A DNA stretch of 7,016 nt from JAFGHJ01 sp964525555. Lineage in GTDB: Bacteria; Hydrothermota; UBA3072. The DNA lies in contig CAZGHN010000032.1 in NCBI GenBank assembly GCA_964525555.1, positions 1 to 7,016 on the forward strand, given 5' to 3'. Numbering within the stretch: the first letter of the stretch is position 1; each line of letters starts with the position of its first letter. Under the pieces are notes generated by a model. It was given only the letters and a program-made list of their open reading frames with translations, had not been told where the DNA came from and searched no databases. A program made the translations under genes and the position numbers. Positions 5,221 through 7,016 of this stretch are shown here, piece after piece.

Positions 5221-7016
5221 GTGTTAGAAAATAAAAAAGTATTTGTAATAATATTATTTCTTTTATCTTTAAGTCTTATGTCAGATCAAATTGAATTTCA
5301 GCGGGCAAGCGGTTCAGTAAGTACAAGCCACAGCATTGATATCGGCAGTCCCGGTAATAACCGGCTTGTAGTGGTTATCGCTGCTGAAGAGAGTAGCGGG
5401 ACGAGTCTGACAAATGTTACGGTTGACGGTAAAAATTGTACTAAAGCAGGTGAAGCGGATAATCCGGACGGTCTTGGCAGCCATCAAGAGCTCTGGTACA
5501 TTCTTGGAGGTACTCTTGGGTCATCCAGCGGTACCGTGGACGTCACATTGTCTGGAGGGGACGCCGAATGGGCGACCCATGTTCATGTCTATTACGGCGT
5601 CAATCAATCGGCACCCTACGATTTTGAAGTCGAAGAAGCTATTGTAGGCGGAGATACGATTTCGGTAGAAAATGTTAGTTCGCTGGACGGTTCGGTTGTA
5701 ATATTCAGTGCCAGTGAGGGAACAGGTGGATTGACTCCAAGCTGGACATCTCCACTTTCCCTACGCACAGATGGGCCGGACCCGGCTGGGGGGATGGACT
5801 TTGCAACGGCAAGCGACATTGAATCAAGTGGACAAACCAATAAAACCTATGTCTGTACCTGGAGTGCAGATTTCAACCGGGGAACCGGCATTGTGGCTGT
5901 TTGGGAGCCGGCTTCTGTAAGTGCACCAACACTTATCCGGATATTCGATAATGCGATATTCAATGCTTATCCTCCGCCTTATGCCTGTACCTTATCCGTT
6001 ACATCTACTGATGTTCAAAGCGATGACATAGAGTGCGAGATACAGTGGGATACGGATTATGGGTTTTCGAGTGCGTCTTCTGATACTACGCAGACCTTTT
6101 CATCAGGTGATACCGCCGTCGAGGCTATTTTACTTGGAGCAACTCCTGCGGAAGCGGAAACTCTATTTTACTGGAGAGCGCGGGCGAGGGATCCGGGCGG
6201 TTCGAACGTATGGTCTGCCTGGAGTGCAATCCGTTCCCTTACCATGGATATGGACCTCGGAGGGGACCCTCCATACTGGTACCAGGTTGCGGGAAATCAA
6301 TTTGATCAGTGCACTAGGGATAATGTTTTTGTTCAGGGTGATTCGGTTGTGTTCACCACGTATGAACAAATCGAATTTCAACGTGCAAGCGGTTCGTCGG
6401 GTCTAAGCCACAGCATTGACATTGGCAGTACCGGTAATAACCGGCTTGTCGTTGTTATCGCTGGTGACGAAAGCAGCGGGACGAGCCTTACAAACGTTAC
6501 GGTAGACGGTAATAACTGTACTAAAGCAGGTGAAGCGGATAATCCGGATGGTCTTGGGAGTCATCAAGAGCTCTGGTACATTCTTGAAAGTACGCTTGGG
6601 TCATCCAGCGGTACCGTTACCGCTGCCTGCACCGGAGGGGACGGCGATTGGGCGACTCATGTTCATGTCTATTACGGCGTCAATCAATCCACGCCTTACG
6701 ATTTTGAAATCGAAGAAGCCATTGTAGGCGGAGATACGATTGATACAATTTCGGTACAAAACGTTAGCTCCTCGGACGGTTCGGTTGTAATATTCAGTGC
6801 CAGTGAGGGAACAGAGTATTTGACTCCAAGCTGGACATCTCCACTTTCCCTGCGCACATATGGGCCGAACCCGGTCACGGCGGACCTTGCAACGGCAAGC
6901 GGTATTGAAACGAGTGGGCAAACCAACAAAACCTATGTCTGTACCTGGAGTGCAGGTTTCAACCGGGGAACCGGAATTGTGGCTGTTTGGGAGCCGGCTG
7001 CAGCAAGCGAAGGGAT
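5221..7016 (+). CDS. Large exported repeat protein with ~210-residue modules and FN3-like linker (3' partial)
   Basis: An uninterrupted frame runs from GTG 5221 to the window end: 598 full codons, no stop. The GTG is chosen for its AGGAGG ribosome site and because it precedes a signal peptide (KK at 5-6, hydrophobic core about 7-20, likely cleavage near 21). The first later in-frame ATG (5278) would lose the signal peptide. Mature order: module 1 (residues 23-231), an FN3-like segment (about 236-342, ending YWRARARDPGGSNVWSAWS), a spacer with WYQVAGNQF (353-361), then module 2 (383-593). Each module has NNRLVVVIA, VTVDG, ELWYIL, HVYYGVNQS, SVVIFSASEG and TGIVAVWEPA. These motifs resemble a beta-sandwich module common in bacterial extracellular proteins, though I cannot name a Pfam family with certainty. 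Two cysteines per module are conserved (73/212 and 433/574) and might form a disulfide. An adhesin or surface structural role is likely; no catalytic motif is seen. Its modules are more GC-rich (about 63% in 5761-5820) than the neighbouring glycosyltransferases. Confidence 0.85.
   Translation, partial: MLENKKVFVIILFLLSLSLMSDQIEFQRASGSVSTSHSIDIGSPGNNRLVVVIAAEESSGTSLTNVTVDGKNCTKAGEADNPDGLGSHQELWYILGGTLGSSSGTVDVTLSGGDAEWATHVHVYYGVNQSAPYDFEVEEAIVGGDTISVENVSSLDGSVVIFSASEGTGGLTPSWTSPLSLRTDGPDPAGGMDFATASDIESSGQTNKTYVCTWSADFNRGTGIVAVWEPASVSAPTLIRIFDNAIFNAYPPPYACTLSVTSTDVQSDDIECEIQWDTDYGFSSASSDTTQTFSSGDTAVEAILLGATPAEAETLFYWRARARDPGGSNVWSAWSAIRSLTMDMDLGGDPPYWYQVAGNQFDQCTRDNVFVQGDSVVFTTYEQIEFQRASGSSGLSHSIDIGSTGNNRLVVVIAGDESSGTSLTNVTVDGNNCTKAGEADNPDGLGSHQELWYILESTLGSSSGTVTAACTGGDGDWATHVHVYYGVNQSTPYDFEIEEAIVGGDTIDTISVQNVSSSDGSVVIFSASEGTEYLTPSWTSPLSLRTYGPNPVTADLATASGIETSGQTNKTYVCTWSAGFNRGTGIVAVWEPAAASEG
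5287..5913 (+). repeat. Module 1 of the repeat protein (coding repeat, copy 1)
   Basis: Encodes residues 23-231 (209 aa), from QIEFQRASG to VAVWEPA, directly after the signal peptide. By manual alignment it is identical to module 2 at about 177 of 208 aligned residues (85%), with one 3-residue and one 1-residue gap. Identical DNA blocks, such as the 41 nt at 5685-5725, alternate with stretches carrying both silent and replacement changes. Confidence 0.9.
6367..6999 (+). repeat. Module 2 of the repeat protein (coding repeat, copy 2)
   Basis: Encodes residues 383-593 (211 aa). Compared with module 1 it has an extra three residues after GGDTI (nt about 6742-6750) and one residue fewer near GPNPV. 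The least conserved parts are residues 466-471 (TAACT against DVTLS) and the PNPVTADL loop. It starts 1,080 bp after module 1, so the full repeat period including the FN3-like segment is about 360 codons. Confidence 0.9.

Noticed and set aside
5414..5647. Plus-strand open frame inside module 1, with a counterpart at 6530-6727
   Set aside because: Out of frame with the long GTG-start gene. It recurs only because the DNA repeat recurs, and it has no ribosome site or family resemblance.
5616..5840. Minus-strand open frames at 5616-5840, 6163-6381, 6601-6921 and 6696-6929
   Set aside because: Antisense shadows of the repeat protein. Similar peptides appear in both copies because the coding strand is duplicated.
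6059..6406. 115-codon plus-strand frame across the linker and module 2 start
   Set aside because: Overlaps the well-supported long frame in another phase, with no SD and a composition unlike a real protein.
5287..6999. Repeats considered as CRISPR or an insertion sequence
   Set aside because: Two long in-frame coding repeats with coding-type substitutions; no short direct repeats with spacers, no transposase, no terminal inverted repeats.

Overview
The window looks like chromosomal DNA from a Gram-negative-type bacterium of the FCB superphylum or a related candidate phylum (WOR-3/Stahlbacteria-, Cloacimonadota- or Marinimicrobia-like). The main reason is two consecutive plus-strand genes that end in a FlgD-like/type IX-secretion-style C-terminal sorting tail, one of them a gingipain-family (C25) peptidase. 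The readable promoters are sigma70-like (TTGACA) and one gene has a strong Shine-Dalgarno. That argues against classical Bacteroidia, which use a different promoter consensus and few SDs. No marker gene is present, so the phylum is inference.

Layout. (1) 2-46: last 14 codons of an upstream secreted protein with a sorting-tail-like end. (2) 57-2321, plus: a complete C25-type cysteine peptidase with signal peptide, prodomain, catalytic domain, Ig-like domain and sorting tail. (3) 4721-2340, minus: two adjacent GT4-family glycosyltransferases, a WcaI/WbuB-like enzyme then a canonical GT-B enzyme, forming an operon convergent with the peptidase. (4) 4722-5220: a roughly 500-bp AT-rich divergent intergenic region. 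It has a sigma70-like promoter facing each way, and each is preceded at almost the same distance by the same 28-bp box. The two boxes are inverted relative to each other. (5) 5221-7016, plus: the start of a large exported repeat protein that begins with GTG and is still open at the window end. It has at least two ~210-residue beta-rich modules, about 85% identical, separated by a fibronectin-III-like segment and a short spacer.

Read together, this is a cell-surface region: exported proteins carrying sorting tails, glycosyltransferases that could build or modify a surface glycan or glycoprotein, and a modular surface protein. The shared box suggests that the glycosyltransferase operon and the repeat protein may be co-regulated. 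The alternative is that the boxes are the inverted ends of a small mobile or MITE-like insertion. I see no RNA genes, CRISPR array, transposase gene or known defence system. The two points most worth a second look are the mirrored promoter/box arrangement and the modular GTG-start protein. The glycosyltransferases look ordinary for their families.
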